Source of the DNA: Neelides folsomi
Lineage: Eukaryota > Arthropoda > Collembola > Neelipleona > Neelidae
Length of the DNA stretch: 51,132 nucleotides
Direction: 5' to 3'
NCBI GenBank assembly: GCA_034687125.1
Contig: JAQGBZ010000419.1
Span: 1-51,132 of the forward strand
The position numbers were made by a program, and so were the translations under genes. Below, in pieces: positions 22,650 through 36,500 of the stretch. The notes beneath the pieces are model-generated. The model searched no databases, had not been told where the DNA came from, and worked only from the letters and a program-made list of their open reading frames with translations. Numbering within the stretch: position 1 is the stretch's first letter; the number at the start of each line of letters is the position of its first letter.

Positions 22650-22885
22650 TAAACTGGATATGCCCTGACAGTTAGTTGATAATGATTATATTGCATTACC
22701 ATAGTATCTGTACATTGTAGGCATAGAGTAATATACCGATAGTGATATTCACGGACGGTTATTTCTTGACCTTCACATGCCTCAGATTGAATGTTTATTC
22801 CCTTTCTCCAGACTCCAGAGCCTTCAGCCAAGAGCAGACTATTTTCCTTGAGATTTTCCTTAATTCATTTAAACCACTGACAAAA
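22650..22885 (+). promoter_or_regulatory. 5' flank/5' UTR of formamidase copy B
   Basis: Homologous to 19417-19620 but with small indels and a longer AT-rich insertion. No TATA box can be picked with confidence. Confidence 0.4.
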
Positions 22886-24393
22886 ATGGTCCGTACAATT
22901 ATATCAGTAGATTTAAATAAAAAAGTAGAGGAACAAGGACCGAATTTTCATAACCGTTGGCATCCTCTAATTCCTCCTGTGGTTCACGTCAAACAAAATG
23001 AAACATTTCGAGTCGAATGTTTCGATTGTACAGGTAAACTCCTCTTGCTCTAATCCAAATTACCAGAGTTAATTATTAATTATTTTATCTAAATCTATAA
23101 AAATATATTTTTCAGGTGGAAAGATTAAGAACGACGATAGTGCCGAAGACATCAAGAACGCAAATTTTTCTATTGCTCATGTCATGTCTGGTCCGATCAG
23201 CGTTGAAGGAGCTGAACCGGGGGATGCACTCGAAGTGGAGATTTTAGATGTTCAACCTCTCCCAGATTCCCAATGGGGGTACACTGCCATTCTTGACATC
23301 AACAATGGAGATGGATTCTTATTCTCAGAATTCAATAAGGCTCAAAAAGCTATTTGGGACTTTGATGGGATTTTTGCAAGTAGTCGACATATCCCTGGAG
23401 TCAAATTCACTGGTAAAATCGCTTATCAGAATTCGTAGTCACTAAACCCTGTGCATTCTTCATTTAATTTGATAAAATTATAATATTTAAGATACATTAA
23501 AAATAAAATTTTAATATGGCAAGGTTTGATTCATACTGGAGTACTTGGGACGGCTCCTTCAGAAGAAGTTCTCAAAGAATGGAATCGTCGTGAAGAAGAT
23601 TTGGTCAAACGTGAAGGAAATCAAGTTCCCGCTCTTGCCCATTTGCCAACTTCAAATTGCGCTCTTGTTGGATCACTCGAAGGAACTTCAAAGGGAGAAA
23701 TAGTGAAGGCCGAAGGAGCTCGGACAGCTCCACCAAGAGAGAACGGAGGAAATTGCGACATTAAGAATTTGTCAAGTGGGTCAAAAGTTTGGTTTCCTGT
23801 CTACGTCCCAGGAGCAAATCTCAGTGTGGGAGATATTCACTATAGCCAAGGAGATGGAGAAATTGCGGTAAATTGATTTTTATGGAATAAGAAGATTAAA
23901 TAATTAAATGATTATAAATTAAATATTTAAAACTGATATTATAATTTTTGTTTTCTAGTTTTGTGGTGGAATTGAAATGTCCGGCGCTGTAACCCTTCGA
24001 GTGAAAGTTATCAAAAATGGAATTTCCGATTTGGCATTGAAAAATCCGATTTTCCTCCCTGGGCCTGAACCTCATTACAACAATTATTTAACATTTCAAG
24101 GGATTTCAGTGGACGAAAAGGGAGAACAGAAATATTTAGATCCCAAATTGTCATTCAAACAAGCTTGTTTGAACGCAATTGCATATTTGACCAAATTTGG
24201 ATATTCTCGAGAACAAGCTTATTTGCTCCTTTCTGCTGCACCTTGTGAAGGAAGAATCAACAGCATTGTGGACGTTCCCAATGCGTGTTGTTCAATTGGA
24301 ATTCCAACTCAAATCTTTGACTTTGACGTGATGCCAAAAGAAGGAGGACCAAAATCGTCACCAAAAGCTTCTCTTGCTTCTGCTAAATATTAA
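22886..24393 (+). CDS. formamidase copy B (FmdA/AmdA family), 407 aa
   Basis: Exons 22886-23033, 23116-23412, 23524-23867 and 23959-24393. Each exon has exactly the same length and phase as in copy A (148, 297, 344 and 435 nt), while introns differ in length and sequence. The protein differs from A at about thirty positions in exons 1-3 (for example CFDCTGGKIKNDD versus CFDWTGGQIKNNN-like, HTGVLG versus HPGLIG), but its exon 4 is almost identical. All family motifs are intact, so both copies should be active amidases. The second exon keeps the VEGAEPGDALEVEILDV block. The pair could raise dosage or split expression; the sequence does not say which. Confidence 0.9.
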
Positions 24394-27300
24394 ACTTTTT
24401 ATCTTAATCTTTATTAATCTTTAATATTAATCTTTTTATGTTATTCTTTCCAATTCCTTAATACATTACAATCACTAAGATCAAATTAATCGTCTATACC
24501 TATGTGCTTGGATAGGGAAAGACAGAATTTTGTATGATACTTTCACCATTGTGAACGATGAGGCTCGAGTACTAAATTACATATTATAAGGAAAATCTCG
24601 GAAGAAATTACTATAATTTATGTCTTTGTTGTTATCTCGATAAACATCTAATTTTATTGTTACCATTCGTATACGAAAAGTTAATTATAATTCAATTCTA
24701 TGTAATGTTTACTTTTTTACTGAATAATTGATAAATCGTGTTTTATCATAAAATATTTCTAATTAAAAATTGTCGATTTTTTCATAGGTAATTAACTGTT
24801 AATCCTATCTTATTTAATAAATCACACGTATTAATACAGTATATTTATTTATTTACTATATGTATTTAATAAAAAACATGTGCGGCATGATATATGTATA
24901 TTCTAATTTTCGTGCATATTTCATGATCTATGTCTATGAGATTTTTATTATTTATTTGCTGAGGGCTGAGGATGAGGATCATTCAAAAGTGTTAAAGTAT
25001 AAAAATTGGTTTTATGTTCAGTTGAGCGTCTAATAAGAATTTTTTTATTATATTTATGTACAGAATACATAAATACATACAATGTAATACGTATCTCGTA
25101 TGTGAGGATAAAAAATGTGATGGCTGGATCTCTGCGTGGTTTTTGTTTTACGGCCCGAGTTTAAAGATTTTGCCCTTCATTCTTTTAAAGGAGAAAAATC
25201 AATTGTCCAGTGAACCAGCGAAGCTTGAATTCCCTCATCCACTCTCATCCCCATTACCTTTTTTATTCCTCGTTGGGAAAAAAAGAACTCAAATCTTTTC
25301 AAACAATTTCATTATCGCACTGCCACTCCTTTTTCATTTTACCATCCACATCAATGTTTTATGTTACTAAAAGATCAGAAATGGGAAAGAAATATAGATC
25401 TTAATAATTGTATTATGTATTACATTTTATACCATTTACGATTACCGTACTATGTAAAACATATCATAATACATAAAATATACAGGTATGTATGTAAAAT
25501 GTCTTACGTATCTGTAAATTAAATATTTAAATATGCAAGAAACTCTCAATTTAGATTCTTTTATTTGATTTAACTTTCCACTCTTTTCTTTTTACTTTTT
25601 TACTCAACCTTCAATTGGCAATTGAACTTTATTGAAGAAGTTGAAGTGGAATTTCAATTGAGCAAAGCGAGGGAAAAATTCAATTTTTGTTCAAAAATCA
25701 AAACCCCTTGGCTTTTGAGGAGTCAAACGAAGGGGAAAATGCGGCCTACATCTCCATCTGCCTTTCCTGGTGAGGTCAGCAGGATGAAAATGAAATTCCT
25801 TTTATGGAAATTGAAAGGAGAAAGCAGCCGTCATTGAAGATATGGAGAGTGAAGTTCAGTGAAGACATGCAGATGACTTTGTTGAATCTTCTTGCCTTCA
25901 ACATGGTACCAGCATCATTCAAACTTATCTTCCTTTAATGTTATGAGAGGAATGAGAAAGTTGAAAGTGGGGATCGCAATTAAATTTTCTTTTAACTTTC
26001 CTGTATAATTTCCTCAAGGACATTCCTAAAAGATAAAAAACTCCCATTGAATTAAACTGGAGTAATTAGATGTAATGAACTAATGAATTAAATAAAATGC
26101 TTGACTTTAATCATTATATTGACTTTCATGCATTTTAACAACAAATATACAGTATCGATTTTTTGAATAAAATATTCATTCATCGGAATTACAAATAAAT
26201 AAGTAGATTAAACATTGCAAGTTCATTTTAAATTGAGGCTACCTTCGATTAGTTTAATTTAAGTTTAGGTTTATTTCACTATTTTCCCCCAACCTAGCAA
26301 ATATACATTAAATACAAATGAAATAAACCTTGTATTTGATTGAATTATTATTCATTTATACACATTGTGCTTATGAATTTCTAAATCTTGGACACGTGTG
26401 AGAATTTAATATGAATTTTATCAACATGAGTTGAATCTATTATTATTTACCTAAATACGGAAATATTATTTAGTAAGGAAGAAATATTCCACAGTGAAAT
26501 TTTGTCCGAGACTTGAGCTACGGAGTAATATGAATAAATGAACTTGTGGACTTTCAATACCTGTTGGCTTTTGGATTCCTATAAGCTACGGTATATGTCT
26601 ATAGCGCCTGGTTTTCTCCATTCAAGCCAAAGCCCAATCCTTCAGACAATTCAGACTTCACCAACTGCTTTCTAAATAGAAAATTATCTCCTTTTCTCCA
26701 CAGCTCGTCTGCTCTCGACAGTTTCTCCTATTCATATTAAATTCATCTTTTGCATTAGATATCAACCATACCAATTATATCATACTATCTATCTTTATAG
26801 ATGAAATATCTTTTAATATATAGTAAACAAAAGTATCATTCATACCTGTGCAATATGTTAAATGTAGTTAAATGAATATGTATACATACTATAGATAATA
26901 TTTACATTATATTAATTCCAATATAGTAAATACAAAGTAGGAATGTCAATACTGTACACATCTAATACGAAGTTGATGAAAAAAATTACGTTAGCACAAA
27001 TTTTCTTACCTGCATGAAGTTGTAAATCGCTGAAGTATAATTCTACATATCTCAAATACGATATTGCACATAAATGTTTACAATCATCATATTCGTATTA
27101 TACTTATACTTTAGGTATTATGTAGGTAGTTGAATTCAATACAAATTGGATTTTCTATTTAAAATCTAGGTCAATCTATTGAGAAGTACAATTGAATAAA
27201 CTATCAGTACTATCTGTAGGTAGTAATATCTATGTCTAGGTGCATAATAAAAGCATTGAATATATTAAACCAAATATAAAGGCATTATTTAGATATATAA

Positions 27301-27650
27301 AAACGCACGCTATCTGGAATTCCTAGTTTAATAATATAATATGCTTGTAAAAATCTCTTTATTCAGCACAATCATGAGTGTATTTATACAAAATTGTATA
27401 TTCTGGGTAAATATAAGAAACAAATGAATGGAGTAATCGATATAATAATTAAATGAAATTGACGGGTGAGCATTAAACGAAGGTTTGCTCTCAACGGGAA
27501 TTCGATCCTTTTCCTATAAATCATTATTTGGCTATCCGAGACCCAGGGTTTTATATGTCTAATACGTTCACCTTTTATTTTGATGATAATCGAGAGATAA
27601 GGATTTGGCTGGTCGCATTATAAGAGGTATTTAGGTACGTATGAATAGGG
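24394..27650. other. gene-poor AT-rich spacer
   Basis: No exon with both a coding look and splice support. Short open frames (for example near 25056-25404 and 25622-25837) lack any recognisable motif. Confidence 0.45.
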
Positions 27651-27659
27651 TTGGTTCGT

Positions 27660-27803
27660 TATAAATATGAGGAATGTTGAGAAACAGATCTTTTACATTT
27701 AGAAAATGTCATTCACTCCCATTGATTTCCCGCCAGCCCTCATTTCAAAGGAGGAATTTGCCAAAATGAGGCTTTTAAACCTTTTAAAAATGGATTTTGA
27801 CGG
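27660..27803 (+). other. possible isolated first exon with TATA box
   Basis: TATAAATA lies at about 27660-27667. An ATG at 27706 opens 32 codons (MSFTPIDFPPALISKEEF...) ending at a good donor GG|GTGAGA (exon end 27803, phase 2). No second exon could be matched, so the call is weak. Confidence 0.2.
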
Positions 27804-30517
27804 GTGAGAATTGAAATGCTTCACTCAAGACGTCAATTACATTCAACTCAATTCAATTATTTATAACTTTGGTCATTGAAGATTTAACGGAGCGACCAAC
27901 TTTTCCTTTCAACAAATTATATTTTATGTTAATTTTTTCAAAATTGAGGAAAGTTTTTGTTTTGAAAATTAAATGCGGACTAAGAGGACCTATTTGTATT
28001 CATTAAATGAAGAAATAAAAGAAAACATTTTTCAAACTTTGTTTGTTAAAAACGCCCATTAAAAATGTTTACTCATTTTTGGCATTTTATTATTCATTTC
28101 CATACATCATTCATATGAATATCTTTGTTAGCAGTATTTACTCAAATCTTTCTACTTTCTAATATCCAAATACTAAATTATTAGAAACTATACAATTTCA
28201 GATAAATGTATATATTCTTTTATAATTTTATTTATATCCAATAATCTAATATAGGTTTATTACATACCATACTTATGCTTATATTATATTATATCAATGA
28301 ACGTTTCATCACATCATATTATAACTAAATTCAAATTGTGTTTTAAAAGTTAGATTAATTTAATGATTGTTTGTGGAATTCGTCGGTTGAGGAAGTTTGT
28401 TTGAATAATTCGGTTGTTCATTTCCCTATATTTTCCCTTCTCTGATCTAAAACAATCCTAAAGGTATAATTGTTGGATGAATTTGGCCTTAAACGGAATT
28501 TGAATAATTTATGAAAAACATTTCCCTATTGGCCTTTACAATGCCCGTGAATGATACATGAACAAGTGGAAGATGTTTAATGCATTTACTCCATCACATT
28601 AATAACATAAAAACACCCTTTGTGAAAGAGAGAAATAAAAGGAATTTCTATATAGAGTCAAATAGAAATATTTAACAACTCCCCAAAGAGTTTTAAACCT
28701 CCTTTTAAAACGGGGTCATGCTGGAAGGTATAAAATATAACTCTCCGCCACAACTCTATTTATTTATACCCTGTCTGTACATACACACCTAGGTATTCTG
28801 CTCTGGTATTTGTCTTGACTTCCGCATGTGGCCTGAGGCTTTGTGAGGGTGACATAATTATCAAGAGTCGAAATTGGAAAAATTCCCGCACCATTGACGC
28901 GGGAGGGCTTAAATGAAGAGCGAGGAAATTCTCTTTAATGACACTTGATTAAACAGATGAGATCTGCTCCTGGCAAATTCCTTCGAACAGAACAAATTCG
29001 TAATCGGGTTCTACCATATCTGTAGTATCGTAGTATGAGATTGAACTATACTATGACTTCGATTAAATGAATTTACTTTAAACTATTATAAATATCCTAT
29101 TCATTGCATTCATATACAGTGTAATTAAATATTTCCTCTCTCACTTGTTGTTAGAGCCGAATATTATATTTACATTATAGAAGGAATTTTGCATAATTTT
29201 ATATAACTTCGCACTATACTTTTGCATACTGACTTTAATAGATACTTATGCTCATACAAATTTATAATACTAATGTTATACCTAATACATATTTTATTTT
29301 GTCTGTAGTTTTATACTATAATAATAATCCCATGGTATTAATACTTTAATGAATGATCCACTTAATCAAGTATGCACTAACAACCATATTATAATACACA
29401 AATTAATTGAAAAGTGTGTAGCAGATTTATTTTACATACAATTTAGTAGATTCCTTGAGAGTAAGTTTTAAATGTTTAATGCATTTTGTTGTCCTCAGGT
29501 TATCATTTGATCCTGCTGCCACTCATTTCATTACGCCCTGAGATCTTTTAATCAACTCGGCTCAAAATTTCTCCAGTCTGCGTCTACATAGTTTCTTAAA
29601 ATAATGAATTATGTATAGTATACACAAGTAGGATATTACTTTATATTAGTCCTTGGTTAATTCATTTACTTTCTTTTTAGAACTTTCCGTATTAATTTAA
29701 AATGCTTTTACTTAAGTCATTTTATGTACATGTATAAAAATCATACTTGCCTACTTGAAAATAATATAAAAAATTTATTTAATTTTCTATAAATAGATTA
29801 CCCAAATGGAATATGATATGGGAGTTTAAATTAAGTATGAAACATGTACTACAGTCTAGAGTATATTTAACCAGGTACCCTTACACTTTCAACGAAATAA
29901 TAAATTCAAGATATGTTTATATTTAAATATATTTCTTGTATTGGAATAGGTAAAGGTAATATGGTACTTGGTACGTACTTTGTGTATGTGATTTGATTTT
30001 TCGAGTACTTTTACTTAATAAATAAATAATATATACATAAACGATTGATAATATTTAAGTATTTATCAAATAGGTATTGTAGGTAGCTTTGTTAAATTGC
30101 TTTACATCGATAAGGTACGAGTGAATGTATAAAAATTCTACCAACAATTCTTTACAAATAAATCATTACGGATCTTACTTTACAATAATAATAATACTTA
30201 TATAATGAATATCTATATTGAGATATAAATAGATATATATGTAATACTAAAAGGTAATAAATGCACTGCTCTGTATATAAGGAAGCCAATTAAAATTGTC
30301 CCCTTCAATTTGTTTTCATTCGGCGGTTTACTTGGTGTTTGATGTGTTTGGGTGTCGGATGATTGATGAGTTGTGGAGTTTGGCGAGATTTAACGAGAAT
30401 TTTGGAATCCTCCCCAGGGACTTCACAGCAAACATGAAACCAACTTGGGCAACACAACAAACTCGCCGATCTCACTAATAATAGGAATTGGTGGGAAATT
30501 TGAACTCTAGCTCATCT
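27804..30517. other. gene-poor AT-rich spacer
   Basis: Nothing recognised. The last 250 bases are probably 3' flank of the GPCR gene that follows on the minus strand. Confidence 0.45.
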
Positions 30518-30523
30518 TTTATT
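30518..30523 (-). promoter_or_regulatory. candidate polyadenylation signal of the GPCR gene
   Basis: AATAAA on the minus strand about 60 bases past the stop at 30584-30586. Confidence 0.4.
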
Positions 30524-30583
30524 ATTATTATCATCATCCTCCGCTCTTCTGTGGTTTAACGACTCTGATCATTAGTGTTGGGG

Positions 30584-33500
30584 TCAAAGACGCTGCTCAG
30601 CCTCCAGTGGTGTATTTGGAGACGAGGGTTCGGAGGAGTCTTTAACACGGATTAACTCGTGCGTGATGACGATGGTTGGGGATCGATTGGGTCGGACGAG
30701 GCCGGTCCAAAACTCCGATACGTCGTATTGAGTGGGGATGTGGAGAAAGGACCGAACTTTCCGCTTTCCAACGCCGCCCCGCTCGCTCCCGCTTCGACCA
30801 AGACGATCCGAGGAAGGAGAGCTGGTGAGGAAATAATTGGGAGGGCGGAGGTCGTTCACCGATTGTCGTCGTGCTGGAGTTGGAATGGGAGAGGAATTCG
30901 GCGAAGGACTCGCTGACCTAAATTAAACATCCTCATTCAAACATTCCAAATTCCCGCAAAATCTCAATAATCAATTTACATGATTGGTCAAAAATGCCAT
31001 TAAATTTTCAATTATCATTTTCTTAAGGCTATTTGAATGCACTTGTAATTTGAACCTGTAATTTTGCATTACATTTAGCATACTCTATTTAAGTTTAGAC
31101 AATTTAATTTTGTTTCGTTGTTAATTCCTTTTGTTTGAAAACGATGAGTTTGATGAGGGAGATTTGAATGTGACATTGAACAATGACAGTAAATTAAATA
31201 TAGTGTGGTGAGAATAAAAAACGGAGGAAATTTTTAAATTATCTGAAAGAGATTCAATACCGGAAAATTTTGGTTCTTGAGGAAGGACGCGGAGATCCAT
31301 CAACAGGTGAGAGGCGTTGTTGAATCTCATGCTCAAGCGTGTTGTTCGTCATGCGCTTCCTCAAATAGCTTTTGTACGCTGTTCGAAGCGGCCGAGCTCG
31401 AATGCCGTAAAGGACCGCATTGAAAGTTGGGCCAAGGAACAAACTGACGGATCCGATGAGCAATAAAATTTCTGGAGCTTCTCCTTCCCACAATATTTCA
31501 AACACCTGCACCAAAAGCTTAAACTCAACGTCCCAATTAGCAACTATTAACCCTGATTCTCAGAAATTAAGAATTTTATATTTTATATTCAATCCTCTAA
31601 TACTGATTTTTGAAATTCAATATTTTCACAATACCTAGATTACTCTACATATTTTAGTATCATTCTAATTAAATAGAAATGTATTATTTTCCAATAAATA
31701 GACTTACAAAAATGAGTATGAGTGGCAGATGGAGAATCAAAAGAGCCGCAAGGTCTGAAAAAGAAAAGTTTAAAGAGATCTCTCATAGAGAAAGTAGAAA
31801 AGAGAGCTTAAAACACTGGGAGAGATTCAGCTAAAGAATCAGTAGAAAAGTAAGAGAAAAGAAGGCTTAAGAAATAAGTAATTATTTCCGTTACCTTCCC
31901 ACACAGCCGACCAGGCCTTTGATCGGGGCGGAACAGACTGATTGAGCCAAAGCGGCGGAGCAGCTCCCTTTCTCATCGGCTGCGGGAAGTTGGGGGGTTC
32001 GTTATCTTTGGAATAAGACAACCTCGTAACGGTGGCTTGAGCAGAGAGCGTAATTTGGTAAAGGGCCATAATGATCCGATTTCGCTGTTTGCGAGCAATG
32101 GTGAGAACGATTAAGTCACAGACCAACACCGTTGTCACGGGGCCGATCAAAACGAGCAAAATCCATGAACCCACCCAACTCAAAGATCCGATTGTCACTT
32201 CACACAAGAGGGGAAAACAAGCTCCAAGGAGCGGGCGAAAATTTGAACATCCCACCGACCCCGTTTCGTTCCCGTTCTCCTCGAGGGTAAAGTTGAGGGA
32301 CGTGAGATTGAAATCTGGCTGTTGGGACACCATAGGAACCAAATACGCTCCGCTCACGCACACTACGCTCGACGCCCAAGCGGAGAGGAAGAAGAGAGAC
32401 ATTCGTTTGCGAGTTACGATTTGCGTGTATCGGAGAGGAGACACGATGGCAAAACATCGATCCGCACTGTCAACATAAGGGAATTTATTAATTGGAACGT
32501 TTGGCCCCTTTGACCGCTGACCCCATGACCCCTTGCTTACCTTAAAGCCGTGACGCTCCACACGGAAATGAAGGTGAAATGTAGTAGGGCGGCGCCGACG
32601 ATTTGGCAGACCCAGGGGGCTTCTTCTATTAGGATTGACGGGGCTGTGAAAAGGAGGACGGTGAGGGCCGTGAGAAGACCCGAAAAGCTCAAGTGGACCA
32701 AAATCCATTCATTGTTGCTCTTCGTCTAAAAATTGACTTATTAGAAATCTTGTATTCCACTATTCAACATTCCATTATAGATATAATTATTTCTTTTGTG
32801 CTTTCTCTGCTCAAATCATTATTTTCTCTTGTAAGATCTTTAAAGCCCTATAATTTGTTTTAAGCCATATATTTATTTGAAGTCAAATGCTGCTATAAAA
32901 ATATAGTGTTCATAACCGAAATAATCGTTTATTTCTACAATATATATTATTTGGTAAATTAAGCTGTAGTATAATTAGGTAAATGCATTTCAAAAGAGTA
33001 TGTATTATAAATTATAATTATAATAGATAGATAATGAATTATAATGTCTGGATTTCTGAAGGTTTAAATGTATAGGTCTAAATGTAAGTGGGTACTTATA
33101 ATAATTTTCAGTTTGAAATATTTGATTTGATTATATTTTCTTTGTCAAGCTGTTTTCTTAAAATGAGATTTGTGTTCAGGGAGAAATTATGCTTTATAAA
33201 CTATTTATGACTTTATGAGGGTTTTAAGATAAATGGGGGATCTGGAGGGAGCGCGTATTAAAAGTGTATGTGAGTAAAAGTTATGTTTGTGTGTGAATAT
33301 TTCAAAGGGTCTGGAACTGGAGGAGAATTATGAGATAAAGGAGATTGCCCGACTTTCCCGGAATTCCCCTCTTTGATTCAACTAATAAGAAAGTTTTCTA
33401 ATCAACGTTTCAAGAATCTCCAGAAATTCCCCAACTTTCATTATTTAATGAACTCAATTACCCAAAATCCTCTTATTAATTAAACGTCTCGTCTAATGAA

Positions 33501-36500
33501 GGATTAAAGACTTTACTGTATGTTGTATTGTACAACTATTACTACAAGAACTTCTGGATAATCAATATCACAAGGATCATATGAATATAAATGCGAAGTT
33601 TATTACACAATATGTCTGAATTTCTTTGTCTACTATTTAATTTGTATCTCAATCACAAGTTACCAAGTTGCACAAGGTGACTTTGGTTAAAGCATGAAGA
33701 AAGGTAATCCGACGAATTACATTGAACACAATGGAAGATTAATTAACGGGAGCTTATGGATCAAAGGGGTTTGTGGATTGTGGAAGTGTTGATTGAGCAA
33801 CTCACCTTTTTGTTGCAGATGAGGACGAGGAAAATGTAAAGATTGAAGAGGAGACCAAACACTCCGAAGAGAATTCCAAAGCCGAATAGAAAAAACCGGA
33901 ACATTCCTCGCCTCCTCCAACTGTAACCAAAAAACCAAAAATGTATAAATCCACATATATTACACTTGAGTAATTCAATTAACTTATCGAAATATTGTAT
34001 GGAAATGCTGCCGTGCATAAGAAATTCAGAATTTAGAGATAAATTCATACAAATTCAAGTTGCATCATTTCATTTGAAAGGGTGAAAATGTGTGTAAGTC
34101 ATCGATCTCTTGTATACATACATATAATGTAGTAAACTTATATCCTTTCTTGTGCTCTATCTTTTCTTTGGGAATTCGTGTGATATTAGGGGAAATAAGT
34201 ATGTATATAAGTATAAAGTCTGAATGTTGGATCAATTGAAATCTGTAGAGCAATGTATAAAGTCATCTCCCGCAGAGCAACATGATTATGCAACAAGTGT
34301 TTGGGTCAACGGAAGTGAAGAGACTCTCGACGTCGACAAACTTGCTCTTAATATTGTTAGATGAAAGTCATGAAAGCGTCTTCCTCTAATCCTTTCATCT
34401 CCGGCCTTTCTCTTATAACATCCAGAACTCGTAATATCTCGGGCGTATTTATTTCAATGTGTAAAGCATACAAAAATATTTTAGGATATTAACCAAAGTT
34501 TCTATTTTACTTATTATATAACATTTGATTCTAATAGACATACAAATAACGTATGTATGCGTATAATGTGTTGCTTTTCATGGAACATATTTCCTACTAA
34601 GCCTACTATACAAATTTGCATTTATTTATTTAGGTTCCTAAATATACTCCATGTTTATTTAACAGGCGCACGATATAAAAACCACCCGAGGTATGAAAAA
34701 TATCTTGAGTCAAATAATGTAGTGGAAATGAGATAATTTTATGTTTAAGTTGAACGGATTTGAAGAAGGTTTGTAAAGTCGGTTCAATTCGCACTCCCAG
34801 GATGTCTTTAAAAAGACTTTCTCCGTCTGTGAGTTTGTGAGTCTGCATAACATTTCGGATTTTCGTGGTTTGATAAATCTAGATGGGAAATGGAGAGATC
34901 GAGCGGAGCCCCACGAGCTTTCTCCGTCTAAAACTCTTCTGGAAGGATATCGAGTTTTATAGCTATAAGACGCTAAGCGGCTCAAAAACCCTATAAGATG
35001 ACAATTCCAATTATTTTCACATTTCCTATATGAATTAAAAAAGACCCTTTTTAATTTCATATTTTATCATTCCTTATCCTGTTATCCTCCTATGTTAAAA
35101 AAGACACGATTCGCATGATAAAAGACATATCACGAACTACTTTTCAGATATACCATTGGAAAAAAGCACAATATTGTCTCCCTCGCACTGTCGACTTATA
35201 TTCCAACAATTCTCAACATGTTATGTACAAGAGATAAAAAATATATCTTTTATATTGAATTGATCAATTTGCCAACGAATATATTCATATCTACAATATG
35301 CATAAATTCGTATAATCAAATTCTCTTAATGTTTTGTCTCCAAGATATTGACAATATTTTGCTATAATTGGTAAATTGTATTCTGATACTTTTCTTATAA
35401 TACATATCTAAATACCTACATAAATAGTTATACACTGACACACAATATGTTTTTATAAATGTACGTAATGTATAAAAATGTCTTTTTGATGAGAAACGAT
35501 ATAACTACTTAGATTCATGTCCAGAAATAAAAATTGGCGAATCAATCCATCAGTTAGGGAAAGACAAGTTAATGTTTAATATAAGTTTCAATGTAAGACA
35601 ATTTAAGTTGGTTGGTAACTTGTCTTTATTGGAATGTGAAGATGATATGTGTACCTTGAGTACGTAATAAAAAATAATAATTATGCCGACAGGCCTTGTC
35701 TTATAAACTTATACTAAAATTTTACTTCAATAACCCAATAATATAAAATAGGAAATAATACAGACATACACAATATCAACTGTACGTATCAGCCTAGTAT
35801 TTATTCCGCAATTTGAGTCTAATAATAAAAGGCCAAGAATGGTATTGAATTGTATTTGAATATATCTGAATTGCATGTACAAATGTCCATAGGAGAAAAG
35901 GTATGTGGGTGATTAATTGTAAGTAGGACTCAGGTAGAATGAATGTTGAATGAGAGGACATTGAGAAAGTCGGCTATTGATTCCAGATGAATGTTTAACG
36001 AAGGACCGGGGGAGACAGCCGAATATTCAAATCATATTCAACCTCAACCAATTCCACTATCCCAAGGATCAACAAAAAACCCGGCGTCTTCTAACTGACT
36101 GACTAGGAGTGAGAAATCAATGAATTATTCAAACATTTTCATCGAAATCTTCCTCAAACCTTCCTTAATGACTTTTTAGACCTCATCAAACATACGATTT
36201 TCATCAAATCTTTCTTTAACCAACTTTTTTGTTCTTACATTATACATAGGAAACTTTCACTATAATTGACCCATTTCATACAAATATCATATTGGTATAT
36301 CTGAATTTTGTAAGGTGTATTTTTCCTCAGTAAATCCCTGAACATTTCCTTGAAAATGTGCAATTTTCCTCAAATTTATCAGCAACTTTTCATTATTTCC
36401 TCCTGAGAAATTGCGTCCACTCTTTGGGAGTTTTCAGATGAAAGGCCGAAACCTTTTCATCTTTTAATTCCATATGTTATTGATAGTGTAATCGGAAAAC

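Noticed and set aside
25056..25837. Several open frames of 60-100 codons
   Set aside because: No signal peptide, domain or matched splice sites, and low-complexity composition; most likely chance.
32071..32513. Plus-strand and second minus-strand ORFs over the GPCR (up to 135 and 289 codons)
   Set aside because: They are shadows of GPCR exons 3 and 4. The receptor frame has correct splice phases and conserved TM motifs; the long minus ORF starting near 32708 just reads through introns in another frame.
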